From: Rhodocollybia butyracea
Lineage: Eukaryota > Basidiomycota > Agaricomycetes > Agaricales > Omphalotaceae
DNA: 64,000 bases
NCBI GenBank assembly: GCA_015501585.1
Contig: JADNRY010000081.1
Location: 1 to 64,000, forward strand
Direction: 5' to 3'
The notes under the pieces were generated by a model. That model saw nothing but the letters and a program-made list of their open reading frames with translations. It did no database searches and was not told where the DNA came from. Shown here piece by piece: positions 20,990 to 32,584 of the stretch; the stretch's first letter is position 1, and each line of letters begins with the position of its first letter. The translations under genes and the position numbers were made by a program.

Positions 20990-21815
20990 AAAGATGTCCA
21001 CAAGTCCAAGTTATCCGCAGGTACTCGCAGGTATGACCGTGAGAATACTTGCAGGGTTGTCTACCTGCGGATCCAGGTATCTGTTTCCCATGGATCTGTA
21101 CAGGTCACAGGTATCGATCCAAGCAAATTTGCACTGCATGCAAATTGCCATAAGTTTTTATGGAAATGGTAAAATTATGTTAAACTTGTCTGAAGATAGC
21201 AAGATTATGTTAAAATTGCATGAAGTTTCATACATCTTTAACATAATTTTACTATTTCCACAAAAAATTACAGTGATTTGCATGCAGTGTTGTGCTACCT
21301 GCAGGTACCTGCAAGTATTTGTGGGGAGGGCAAGAATAAATTTTTTTCGCTCAAATAACAACTGGAATATGCTCTCCACTATGCACTAGACCTTGTCTGA
21401 GCAGCTCATCTGTCCACCTAGCATGTAGCAAGTTACAAGTGGCTATATGCACTGTTGTACACTATACAATCATGATGAATATAGTCCCTCTTCAACTTCA
21501 GTGACTTGTATCACTCAAGGACCACTGTTCTCTACCCACATTGTACTCTATTCTACATACTAAGCACCTACTAAGTGTCTCACACTCATACCTTGCATGT
21601 AGTAGCCATTTCACTATTATTGTAAGTACTAAATACTTGCAGGTACTCACAAGTAACTTGTGAGTACCTGTGTTCACTGGGATCCACAAGTACCTGCAAG
21701 TACCTGCGTTAAAATACCTGTGGATCCATGTGGGTCACAGGTGGCCCCTTGGGGCCCACAGGTACCTGCGCAATGGACCCGGGTTTACCTGGATCCGGAC
21801 TCATGGACATCTTTA
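20990..21815. mobile_element. Non-autonomous foldback/MITE-like element
   Basis: The ends are inverted: AAAGATGTCCACAAGTCC at left and GGACTCATGGACATCTTTA at right. The element is flanked by direct repeats CCAACTATT (20981-20989 and 21816-21824). Because one T is shared with the TIR, the duplication is 8 or 9 bp, compatible with hAT or MULE superfamilies. Inside are many CAGGTACCTGCAAGTACCTG-type short repeats and a nested inverted repeat (about 21128-21185 against 21235-21295, with TGCATGCAAAT and AAAATTATGTTAA). No coding capacity. Confidence 0.8.
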
Positions 21816-21824
21816 CCAACTATT

Positions 21825-22030
21825 GTCTTTTCCATAAGTATATAAGTAGTAGTACTTTGTATGATAGACCTCAGTTTAAATATCAACTTGGATAACCAAG
21901 ACATTCTGTCCGACTAAGTTCCATCTTGGTACTCTTCTTGTCTCTATACTCTTTGGCCCTTCATAGGCCAAATCTATCTTGTGGGACTACTTGGCATGAT
22001 AAGGGTCCAGTTAATAGCTATACTGCATGT
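21825..22030. other. No recognisable gene
   Basis: Short spacer between the MITE and a solo Copia LTR. Nothing supported. Confidence 0.4.
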
Positions 22031-22035
22031 CCCAC

Positions 22036-22531
22036 TGTTGAGTGTACATAGTGCTGTCATACATCTGCTTACCTAATCACCTTCCCACGACCATATTCTA
22101 TCTCTAAAGTATATACTTTTATAGTAAAGTTTGATTACATTCTTCATATTCCTTCTAGTTCACTATTTTGCCTAGTTTACTTAGTTTTAGAGTTATTTCT
22201 TCAGTTTGAGTGGTGACTGTTGAAAATATCTATGCGCGCACAATTGTGGACACTCATTTTCACGCCTCATGTGTTTCACTACAAATAGAACCAAATAACT
22301 ACCTATTCCTTACTCAGTTAGAAAGAGTCCAAATCAATATTCACATTTCTTTGATTCATTTCATTGTTTGGTGTCTATTGGAGTACTGAGCAACTATAAG
22401 GCTATTAGTACAACACTATAGTTGCTATACTGAGCATAACAACACTGTACTAAGACAGGTAGCACACTGCTTGGGTTAGCTGAAGGGCGCTCCAGTGTGT
22501 TTAACTTCAACAAGTGCTGTTCTCTTCAACA
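22036..22531 (+). mobile_element. Solo LTR of the Copia-1 family
   Basis: 496 bp, TGTTGAGTGT...CTCTTCAACA, closely similar to the LTR at 10641-11137. It is flanked by perfect CCCAC duplications (22031-22035, 22532-22536). A clean solo LTR. Confidence 0.95.
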
Positions 22532-22536
22532 CCCAC

Positions 22537-23386
22537 TCCATACTCCATCTCTGATATCAGTCCAAGACTAACTTTGTTGATATATCCCTCTTGGGCCTCC
22601 CAGTCTTGCACAATCTTAACAGACTCCAGTAAGTACTTTGCAAAGAAAAATGCTTTGTCTGACTTGGACTTGACATAGCCTAAGAGTGCTTTGCACTTGC
22701 AGCTAGATGGCCAAAGTTTGAAATGAAGGTCAGACACTAACCAAACATTAGCATAATTAATGCAAAGATAAACTGTCAACTACACTAATCCATGAAAGCA
22801 ACAAGAACTTTACTCATTCAAAGTCAAGTGTGTCATTCAAAGTCAAGTGTGTCATTCAAAGTCAAGTGCATTGTTCAAAGTTGAGTACATCATGGATGAC
22901 TTCAAGTGGTAGGGTTCCACCCACTTGATGAGTGCAACACCTGGAGTGGAGAAATGTTCAACAAGCACATATTCAGTTAAATCTACACACTTGGCAGCCA
23001 GAATGACTAATGACCAATATTGGCTGAAGAACTGAAGCAGAACCAACTGGCCAGTCTAAGAGCATCATAGGGGGCCCTAGTAGGAGTATGATATTATTCA
23101 AGTGTCCAGAAGAGTTACATCTTTGGTTTGGTATGCCACCTAGGTGAGGACAATGATCTTGATTCTGTTTAAGAGTCAAACAGGGAATTGACAGATAGTA
23201 TCTTCAATGCCTGAGTGGATAAATTGCACTAGCATAGTGCAATTCTTCAACTGAGCATTGTGGTGCAACCTCCATTTTACTGTGGCTGACCTTCATCTAG
23301 TCCCAATTTGGTAAAAAAAACTGGACTTACCAAATAGGAATAGCAATTCTGTATGCATACTCTGTATTAAGGCTTGCAGCTATGCA
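22537..23386. other. Unassigned repeat-rich spacer
   Basis: It contains a short minus-strand frame (22507-22779) with a protein-like stretch including SKSDKAFFFAKYLLESVK. This may be a decayed exon, but I cannot name it, and part of it lies in the LTR. Three tandem 20-bp units (TCATTCAAAGTCAAGTGTG) lie at 22813-22884. No intact gene. Confidence 0.4.
22813..22884 (+). repeat. Short tandem repeat, about 20-bp unit
   Basis: Three consecutive copies of TCATTCAAAGTCAAGTGTG followed by a diverged fourth. Confidence 0.85.
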
Positions 23387-23391
23387 TGCAG

Positions 23392-23687
23392 TGTTAGAGA
23401 AATCAGGTGACCAGGATCAAGGAGTACCTTGTCCCAAATCAAGTGACCTTGAAACAGGAGGGAAATAAATGTTGACACTAGCTGGGATTGAACCAGCGAC
23501 CACACAGTACTCTAGACTGGTGCTCTAACCAACTGAGCTATAGTGCCGATGGTTAGAGTATGGATGTTAAGCCATATATCACTATGAGGATTGTTAGTCA
23601 CTCAACTGGCCCACATTCATGTTGTACTGAAGCGGTTAGTCTTAGTACTAGAATGATGTAACCAGGGTCCAATTGTTAATGCCAACA
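23392..23687 (-). mobile_element. LTR-like insertion, family 2, second copy
   Basis: 296 bp, nearly identical to 7469-7764 (I noticed one difference near the right end). The perfect target duplication is TGCAG (23387-23391, 23688-23692). The high identity of the two copies implies recent mobility. Confidence 0.92.
23473..23547 (-). tRNA. tRNA-like gene in family-2 LTR, second copy
   Basis: The same sequence and cloverleaf as at 7550-7624, with anticodon position AGA, A box and B box intact. Confidence 0.65.
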
Positions 23688-23692
23688 TGCAG

Positions 23693-24215
23693 AGCATAGT
23701 AGCTGATTTGAAGTTGGTTTGGCTTTTCAGGTGAGCAACTGAATTTTTACATTGCAGGAGCTAAGAGTTGAAATCACTGTTCTACAGGCAACAAGTCATG
23801 CAGGCACAGGTCCATTCAGCAACTTTTTCAGAAATCTCTATTTCAGGGGTTCTAGGCTATAGCAACATTTTCAGGAGCAAAGCCAGAATAACTAATGACC
23901 AACATCAGCTGAAGAACTGAAAAGCAGAACTGACTGGCCAGTCTAAACATTGTAGAGGGCTAGGGAGGATGATATTATTCAAATGTACAGAAGAGCTACT
24001 TTGGTTCAGTAGGAACTGTAAGTTTCAGAAGGTCAGAGCAATTCAGAGGTCAAATCACAATCAACATACACATGAGACACAAAAGTAGTCCTTCATGCCT
24101 GTCTTATCCAACAAATATCCTTTGTGCCTGTCTTATCAACCCTTGCTCTCATGGGTCTAATTGGACTAGTACTGCTGATATTGTAAAAGACAAGAAAAGA
24201 CAAGAGAGAAGACAA
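23693..24215. other. No recognisable gene
   Basis: Spacer between two tRNA-bearing LTRs. Only short frames. Part of it (near 23886-24000) resembles 22998-23110, both containing GACTAATGACCAATAT-like sequence, so it is repeat-derived. Confidence 0.4.
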
Positions 24216-24220
24216 GAAAT

Positions 24221-24514
24221 TGTTGGGATTAATAATCAATCCTGACACCCTGATGGAATGTTGTATGTCATGTGCAAATATCCCATCCCAAATCTATAAG
24301 GCAATATGTAAGTCCAAAGAGGCAATATGTAGGTCCAAAGATATAGATGTTGGGACAATATGGGTGTTGCACCTCTGACAGTACTTCAGGGATCTTCCAT
24401 TAGCTGTAACCATGGCCAGATAGCTCAGTTGGTTAGAGCATCTTGGGATTTCACCAGAAGGTCCTGGGTTCAATCCCCAGTCTGGACACTTTGTCAGTCA
24501 TTATAACTTTAACA
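24221..24514 (+). mobile_element. Solo LTR, family 1 (variant), carrying a tRNA-like gene
   Basis: 294 bp, TGTTGGGATTAATAATC...CTTTAACA, flanked by perfect GAAAT duplications (24216-24220, 24515-24519). The first 38 bp and the 3' third with the tRNA-like module match the other family-1 copies, but the middle differs (for example CATGTGCAAATATCCC). This is therefore a distinct subfamily in which ends and tRNA module are conserved while the rest has diverged. Confidence 0.88.
24414..24488 (+). tRNA. tRNA-like sequence inside family-1 variant LTR
   Basis: Same module as at 11356-11430: acceptor GGCCAGA/TCTGGAC, D-arm GCTC/GAGC, T-arm CTGGG/CCCAG, A box TAGCTCAGTTGG. The anticodon loop is again non-canonical. 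Confidence 0.5.
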
Positions 24515-24837
24515 GAAATAGCAAGCAGAACTTGAGAGCATGGCAATTCTAGGTGACCCTGATTTCTTTTCTTTATTGTTTATTGACTGTCAGTTCTAGC
24601 ATAATTTGGCCACTATACAAAGATGATAGGATTTAGAGAGTCTACCTAGATTTTTCACATACAATCTATCTATCTATTGTTCAACTGGATATTTCCAGGC
24701 TTCTACTTTTCTGAGCCTTCACTTAATCTTATCTTCTGCCTCCTGGTGGCTGTCTTATCACCACATCTTTTGGCTTGACACTATGCTTATATAGGCCATC
24801 TGAGCTCAAGCCTAAGAGATTGAACCAGGATTGTCCT

Positions 24838-25096
24838 TGTTGTAAATATCCGGCGCAGGGACTGAATAAGCTGTGAGGCTCGAGAGATAGAAGAGACTAG
24901 ATTGGAGAACTATTGATACTGGCTTCAGAGAAGGCCTTATATACTGTGTACAGTAGTAGATATTACTAAGGGATTCCGGTACATACGAGGTATCACTAAC
25001 CAGATGAATAATGATTAGTAAGTACAACCGGAGTTGTATCATATCCGATCGGCGAAATACAACAGTCCTCTTACCCACTGGATGCTGGTGCTGACA
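24838..25096 (-). repeat. Possible solo LTR of another retroelement
   Basis: On the minus strand this runs from TGTCAGCACC to TTTACAACA, with TG...CA ends and an internal TATATAAGG TATA-like box about 150 bp in. No target duplication is visible. It could be an old LTR or a chance resemblance. Confidence 0.3.
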
Positions 25097-25586
25097 AGAC
25101 AATGTACACTATGCAGCTGAGCATACATGGCTGGGAAAGACAGACTTTCAGGCAACACTTGAAAGGGAAATGGAAACAATAACTTTCACTGGCAGAGTGA
25201 AGGAGAAGCTTTCAAAACTTGAATGAAATAATTGTTTTTGGTTACTGTCTGAAATAGGATATTTCAGCTTCATACTTGGCCAAACTGAAGGAATATTATT
25301 CACAATCGCAGAAAGATTTGCTTTCTTGGGTAGTCTGAAATATTCTCTTTCAAGACACAACCAGAAGTAATTGTTTCAAAAAGACAATGAATTATTATGT
25401 TTCATGGTCTACTTCAGTCTGGCTGAAGTACAAATAAAAGTGCGGTGAATTCGAGTAGGATATTGATGCCATGCCACTGGATACAGATTCTATTATGTAT
25501 TCTCACTTTGCTGCTGGCCAACAGTCAAGCACCATGGTATAGCTGGTTCAGCTCAATTTTGTATAAACCACCAATGTAACTACTCA
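25097..25586. other. No recognisable gene
   Basis: AT-rich spacer ending at the target site of the composite hAT element. Confidence 0.4.
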
Positions 25587-25599
25587 TGTAGACTTAGGG

Positions 25600-28018
25600 C
25601 TCTTCACTGTACATACTGTATACAGTACAGAATATTTTCACTGTAATACGGCATGGTGCAGGTACAGTACAGTGATTTATGGTTCATTTTTTTGCTCGAT
25701 GGCATAGTACAGTGAAAATATGGCCGTATTACAGATTACAGATGGTACGGATAACACTTGGCACAAATGGAAACCACAAGTACTTGAAAGTATCTGAGTG
25801 CTTATAAATGGTATATAGACATGTAAGTATGTATTAAATATGGAATAAGATGTACTTGGGCCAAGCATCAAAGTTACGAGCCATTATTGAAGTGGGCCGC
25901 ACAGGTCATGTGACCCGCAGAACAGTGCCATTCCCTTGCAGCTCACTTATGAAGGTGTGCAACTTTGTGGGTACTTAACTACTAATGTATATAGTTAAAC
26001 TTCAAGTTCTTCCTGTAAATTAGAACAATTTAGATTGTATTCATCTACAATGCACAGCCACCTGGCAGTATGACTGTATATGCTGTAATACAGACATACA
26101 ATATGGAACTTCCTGTACCGGATATGGTATGGTCAAAACAACTTGCCCTTGCCCTCCCATACACCAGACACATCACATGACACACATCAGCAAAAGCCCA
26201 AAGTCATGGCCCAGCATGGAAATGAGCCCCAGGCCATGACATACAAACAAACATGCAATGCCCTGTATATGAGATCCCAATCATTTCTAGGCCAACAACA
26301 ATAAAACATACTGCATAGTCTGTGCATACTGATTGATATTTATAGGCATTACATGCTGTTGAATATTTACATACAATTACAGAATGTTTTGAGTTTACAG
26401 AAGTTACAGATTGTTGTGCGTTTACAGGAAGTCCAGTTTGTTGTACATTTAAGGAAGTACAGGTGGCATTGTATTTCAAAGAGCAGTTCAGGCTATAGAT
26501 GCATGTATTTGAGCAGACATCAAAGAATATCCATTTGGTACAAAAATACTTGTATCAGTATATCATAGGCTAGATACTATGAAAAACAAGTGTAACAGTG
26601 ATGGTGGAGCAGTGAGGACAGGGATTGGGTGCAGGAGCAAAGCAATAGAAAGCAGCTAATAATCTAGTATTTGAATGTGTAACTTGATAGAAACCAGAAG
26701 TGATAGGTGAAGTGAAAATGGCACACCTTTCCAATTCTCATGAGCACTTGGCCTAAGTATTCAGCTTTCTTGATGATTTGAAGATTTTCTGATATGATTG
26801 TTGGTGTCAAGAAGGCACTTGGGAATTATGGCAAACACACCTTAGGTGAAGGTCCAGCAGTCTCTATAGTGACCAATACTGGTTTCAGCTAGTAGCAAAG
26901 CTTGTTGGTAGGCAGCATATGGAATGAATTTTTGAAGATCTTGAGATACACCAGTGTCACAAGATGGGAAAACCTTGGCTGATGAGCTCATTCAGAGCAT
27001 CCACTTTCAGGACAGTTGTGAGCATATATCCAGATAGTAAAGTCATGCACCATTCTGTTTCTTTCAGTTTAAGATCGCCCATACGGCTTTCAACAATGAC
27101 TTCTTTGGTTTCTAAACTGAAGTAAAAGACACAGTGCTAAGGTAGTAGTTGCAATCCATGGAGCGCTGTTTTGACAGTTGGATGTGGTGAAAGAGGGCTT
27201 GGCATTAGCGAGAGAGATCTTATTAATCCATAGCAAATCACATTGAAGAAATTGAAAAAATAATGATAAAGAAAAAAGATTGAAGAATGTGGTGGTGGTA
27301 TGAAACGAAGAAATGAATTGAAAGAAAAATGTCCAAAATGTAATCATATGATTAAGTGATGTCACATGTTTATTCATGAACGAGTTTCTTTGTGAACTAT
27401 AAGATGGCTAGCCAGGCTAGTTCTAGGCACCAATTTTTTTTCTGCTCCACTTGACTCTTCAAGAGGCTCTATGTAACAACTTGAGCAACTAATGCAACCA
27501 TAGCACAGTAAGTTCATTTTTTTTTTGCATTTTGTCCCATGCCACTTGTCATATCCAATAGTAACTATTTTCAGATTTGATCTCCTCATCAATCATTGAT
27601 CATGCTTTGACCATTTACCACAGCAGAAAACACAAAGAATACATTGAAGTACAGCTGTTGAAGAGGCAGCTTCTCAGTGAGATGTGTGCCTTGTAGTATC
27701 CTCCTTTGGGGCCTTTCCCATTTCTCCTTCTGCATTGTTGTTCCATCCTTGACTTTCTCAACCTGCTGACTGCATACTTGCTTTGTTCCAGATCACACAC
27801 ACTTTTGCTGTACATGATACTGGACTGTAGAGGTAAGTTTCAGTTCCAGTCAAGATATATCATTTGCTTAAGTTTACAGCAATCATGGAAACTCATCACC
27901 ATGCAAATTTGGTAGCATATATCTTTTATCAGCCAACATGGAACCCTCAAGTTCATCATTATTTCCTCCATTCCTGGCCCCTTTGAAACCATGATGGTGG
28001 CCTAGTTGAGTCCGTCTC
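25600..28018. other. hAT left interior without a gene
   Basis: About 2.4 kb with subterminal palindromic motifs (CACTGTAATACGGC, ATGGCCGTATTAC) in the first 150 bp, then AT-rich sequence with only short non-coherent frames. An irregular run of TTTACAG/GTTGTAC-like repeats lies at 26340-26480. I see no intact gene. Confidence 0.45.
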
Positions 28019-28210
28019 TAGGGATCTCCACTGTAACCGTAAGATACGGTTTACGGTTATGGTTTTACGGGTAGCCATAATTGTACTGTATGCCACTTTG
28101 GGATGGATATACGGTTACGGCTCAAGCCGTAAAACCACCTGTACATACCCATAAAAATACGGCCGTATACAGGTCTTATACAGCCCGTAAATCGGCTCCT
28201 AATCAAATCC
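28019..28210 (+). repeat. Second hAT left end (TIR and subterminal TACGG repeats)
   Basis: TAGGGATCTCCACTGTAACCGTA begins a region dense in TACGG/CCGTA motifs in both orientations. A related inverted subterminal block occurs at about 31905-31960 (ACAGGTCTTAT and GGCCGTAT on the opposite strand). The matching right TIR is not present, so this nested hAT is truncated on the right. Confidence 0.65.
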
Positions 28211-28499
28211 GCGACTGGCTGCATGTCGGTGGCCAAAATTGCCATGACTGGACATTAGCAATGGGTGAAATTCCTTTGTGATTTGCAATCCACTGATGAC
28301 TGAGACTCCGGAACTGTGAGGCTACCGATGGCTGAACGTCCACACTTTGCACACCTCTGTCCAAGTACACTGAGTGCATATAAAAGGTCTCTGCATCTGC
28401 ATACTTTTTTGTCCTTATCAGAATGACACCGTCTTTGCAAGATCACATCAACAAAAGTATGGCACTCATTTCTAAGTTGCTTCTCAATCTTTGATATTT

Positions 28500-31400
28500 T
28501 TATTGCAGCACTTGCTGAAACAAATGGCTGGGATCAGTGCGCAAAGAACGCAGATGGGAACCTGAAGGATGCAAAGGACATCGACTTTGGCCCTGATCCT
28601 GGTACTATGGCAGATGAGACAATTGATAATCCGCCTGGTACGTGTAATCACAGCTGTTTCATTAATTACTGTGTACAAGCTAAAATCCATTGCCAGGACT
28701 TTCTTCACGTCCTCCCCGTGGCAAGAATCAACGCATGAAGGATGCAATTATCTCTGAACAGCAACCAATTGATGATGAGGGCAGTACCACATGCAAACAA
28801 AAGTTTGGACGAGGTAACACTAAAACGAAGGGTAAAGCAAAGAGTGGCGCTATCTCTGATCCTGAGGATCACACGTACTTGGGATCTGAGACCAAAACTG
28901 AGTTAGATAGTGATGCAGAGGTTGCCATCTCTAACAAGGAGGTAAGTTGTAGAATTCTATTATGCCATCAAACTGCACATCATGTCCATTCAGCTCGCAG
29001 ATAGTCTTCCTACTAAAACAGTTCCAGAGGGCACAACTCGGAAGGGAAAAAAAGGTCAAGAAAAGCGGAAACAGAAAAAGCAAAAGACCCAGGCCAATGC
29101 ATCAAGTCTTCTGGAGGAGTGGATCCTCATGAAACAGAAAAGGAGAACAAGGTTTGTCATCTCTAAATTCCCTTCCTAAATTCCCTTCACATGCCTTTAA
29201 CTTAGTTACACCAGTCGGGATCTTTGCGTATCCAAAATCCCATTTGAAATTTTTTTATTGAAGTCTCAAAGCCAGACAACCTCACTACTCATGAACAAGG
29301 TGATAGATATTACCGCTGCCATCACGGAGATTCAACAAAGGTTTTACAGGTCTCAAAGCAAATGCGTTACGCAACTAATGGTAAGATATCTACAAGATAT
29401 ATACCACCTAACATTTATCTACAGGTCTCAGTGGCCACTTGAAGACGCATGCACTGGACATGCACCATTTTTTTTCAATACTTCACAGCAGGAAGAAATC
29501 CAACCCATCTGAAGATGAGGTTAACATTGCACAGGGGAAGAAAGTTTTTGAGACTCGAGCAGAGTTCTTGAAGTATCTTGACACCTTAGGATCATCTGTT
29601 GAGCGACAACAAACACTTCAGGAAGTATTGACGCACTCTGCAGAGTGCAAACTGGTAAGTCATTTCTTTCAGACTCTACACAGTAGCTCAAAACCATTTA
29701 GAGTGAATGGGATCAGTCTGTGTTTGAAACCCTGTTGACAGAATGGATTGTGGTCTGTGATCAACCCTTCCAGGAGGTTGAATGTGCCGAGTTCCGTGCA
29801 CTTTTGGAGTATGTTCATCATCAAGCAACCGCCCTCAAAATTCCCTCAGCAAATACTGTTCATCGTTGTGTAATGAAAATTGGGATAGAGATGGAGACAC
29901 AATTGTGGGATTTCTTCCAGGTGGGTCTAATTGCCTATAAGTTGGTGGCCAACTTCAATAATTAAATTCACTCAGACATTGGAGAGTAAGGTATCTATTT
30001 CCCTTAATGCTTGGACATCATCAAATGGGTATGCCTTCATTGCAATTATTGCTCACTATATCACAAATGATGGCAAACTCGGTAAATAGTGATTTGACAT
30101 TAGATAGCACTGCTCTAACTATTTGATAGAGGAGCTCCTCATTGACTTCCAAGAGCTTCTTGGAGAACACTCAGGTGATAACATGGCCGATGCTGTGTGG
30201 GATACACTGGAAAAATATGGTCTTGTTGGCCAGGTAATTTAGCAGTTATTTGGTTTCAAAATTGCTTAGATTCTGGACTAGGTACTTGCATTCATGATGG
30301 ACAATGCATCAAACAATGACACCCTTCTGGAGACTATTGAGTGCAAGTGTCATGCACAGAATATCCCATTCAATGCACAGCACTCACAGCTCCGGTGTAT
30401 GCCCCATACTGTGCACCTTGCAGTCTTGAAGGTACATTTCTTCATGAATAAAATTTACTGATAATGAATGGATGCTCAGCTTCTCGAGGCTATTGGTGCA
30501 GTGGAAAAGGACAGTAAAAAGCTGGGCCCATACCAAGATGCTGTAGTTGGGGCCCCAGAAGATGAGGAACTGGATGCATATGCAGCTAGTGAAGGGGATG
30601 GAGATTTAGAAGAGCCAGAGCTGTCTGGTATTAAAAACTCTGTCCGGAAAGTAGTCTAGAATTTTGGTCCATATTAATGTCACTGATATATTTTAGCTGC
30701 GAAAAATTGTACGCTCCATGCGCTCAAGCCCTCAGCGGCGGCAACACTGGTATAAGCTTCTGGCACCAGGTCAGATCACTGTTGGAACTCATATGCTTAT
30801 CCTTGATGTCAAAACCCAGTGGTCCTCAACACATCAGATGCTCAGTGAGTGTTTATTTTCTATACTCAACTCATCTAATTTCTCCCTTAGGCTGAGCACT
30901 CAAGTATCGAGCATTCATCAATGAATTTGCAGATGCTCATAGTGATCTCCATGGGGCAGAACTCAAAAGACGGGATTGGGATGCAATTGCAACAGTTGCA
31001 GATTGGCTTTTAAACTTCTGTTCTGCAACAAGTCAGATGTCCAGGACTTCTAAGCCAATGCTGTCTTCAACACATTCAATATTCTGTGGTCTCCAGCACA
31101 CACTCAAAGACAAGCTCAAACAGCTCCCAGAGGATACACCACCTGAGCTCATAGAAGGTTTGACCCAAGCGCACCAAAAACTCAGTGATTATTACTATAA
31201 GTATGACAACTCACCATTTTATATCTGGGCTGCTCGTAAGTGTTGTTACTCTATGTACTCTCTTTCCACTCACCTACAATGCAGTTCTGGACCCTTGTTT
31301 TAACTATAAAAAGCTGAAGAAGGATTATGCAAGTGAACCAGATCTCCTTGTATACCTTGAGGAGCAGAAGGTCGCTCTTGGTGTGTACTTTGATAAGTTC

Positions 31401-31876
31401 TATCCTGAAAACTTGTCTGGCACTACTACCACAGCACCTTCTACATCTGTCGACATGACACTGCAACCCAGTGTTATTGACTTTTTGGCATTTGATCAGG
31501 GGTCGGATAATGAACTTGAGGGAAGTGAACTCGAACGATACTTTGATGCACCCCATGCGGCATCACACACTGATCCAGTTTAATGGTGGTATGCCAGAAA
31601 ATCCGAGTCACCATGTTTGTATCAAATGGCGCGTGACTTTATGGCAATTCCAGGTGCGGATTCATTACTTCAAGTCATATGGTTTAAAACCTTATTCTCT
31701 TACAAGGTTCTGCTGTTGCTGTAGAGCGCATTTTCTCTGGGGGAAGGGATACTATCTCATTGCATTGCGCTCGTTTGAAGCCTGAGACAATTTGTGTATT
31801 GATGTTATACAAGCATCGACTTAGATTGAAGTGGAAAGTGCTTGAAGAGACCTCAAAGGCATCTGTAGAGATGTAG
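28500..31876 (+). pseudogene. hAT-family transposase
   Basis: Multi-exon gene with canonical short introns. It starts with an acidic/basic N-terminal region. A BED-type zinc finger follows, split by an intron near 29371-29425 (RCHHG ... GLSGHLKTHALDMHH). The RNase H-like core has SLNAWTSSNGYAFIAIIAHY (30000-30050), MDNASNND (near 30300) and CMPHTVHLAV. The C-terminal dimerisation block is SAVAVERIFSGGRDT with RLKPETICVLMLYKHRL; the stop is at 31874-31876. The first catalytic aspartate, normally in a D-x-W motif, is Asn (codon AAT at 30006-30008), so this copy is probably catalytically dead. The exact start is uncertain; an ATG lies at 28524. Confidence 0.75.
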
Positions 31877-32150
31877 AATACAATTTACCAACTGTAGTAG
31901 ATTTTATACGGCCATAAGACCTGTAAAACACCATATAAATACCTGTAACCGACGTCACACTTTGTGTTGTTGACACTGAGTTCTCCGTCATGTATGATAC
32001 TCCCCTTGCTGCCCACCTCGTCAACCTCAGGAGCGTTGATGTTCCTGAGTGGGATGTCCAACACCGTCTCTGTAGCTTGTAGATGGGCTGTCTGTTACAG
32101 ACTCCAGAGCTGAGCTTGGATTCCTTGATCACGTCCAATGTTTGTGTATA
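31877..32150. other. hAT right subterminal region
   Basis: It contains GGCCATAAGACCTGTAAAA-type sequence related in inverted form to 28150-28190, then non-repetitive sequence up to the Copia target site TACAT (32151-32155). Confidence 0.5.
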
Positions 32151-32155
32151 TACAT

Positions 32156-32577
32156 TATTAGAGGTTGATCGATAAGGCAGACAGTGTACTCTACACTGTT
32201 AGTTGGCTCTGGTCACACAGACACAGAGGAGACGAAGGTCCAGACACAGACACAAACAGAGAAAACACAACTTGATATTTCACAAGTACATACAGGCTTA
32301 AATACGAGTCCAGCGAGTTAATAATAAGTACAACGCGTGAAGCGTTCACAGACAGAGTGAGAGTAATAAGACGAGAGTGGAATGGAGCACAAGGTAAGTA
32401 AGTAAGAATAGACGAGAGCACGATAATAAAGCAATGGCGAGTGGGCAGGATAAAGATAGTACAACTAGTTCACATACCAGTAGTTACAGCGAGAGAGAAC
32501 GTTCCATAGATAGTAACGAAGTGAGAAGACTGTTCCATAGTAAGTATAATGAAGATGATAGATGACGAAGTCCAACA
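32156..32577 (-). repeat. Copia-2 3' LTR
   Basis: TGTTGGACTTCGTC...ACCTCTAATA on the minus strand. Offset to the other copy is exactly 5281 bp. Confidence 0.95.
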
Positions 32578-32584
32578 CTCCTCC

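Noticed and set aside
22507..22779. Minus-strand frame with a protein-like stretch as a gene
   Set aside because: It starts inside unassigned repeat sequence and ends in the solo LTR, and no second exon was found.
24838..25096. Definite solo LTR
   Set aside because: TG/CA ends and a TATA box are present, but no direct target duplication. Kept as a low-confidence repeat.
31956..32081. Short plus-strand frame ending DVPEWDVQHRLCSL as a captured host exon
   Set aside because: Only about 40 codons, no splice context and no recognised family. It may be chance coding in the hAT right part.
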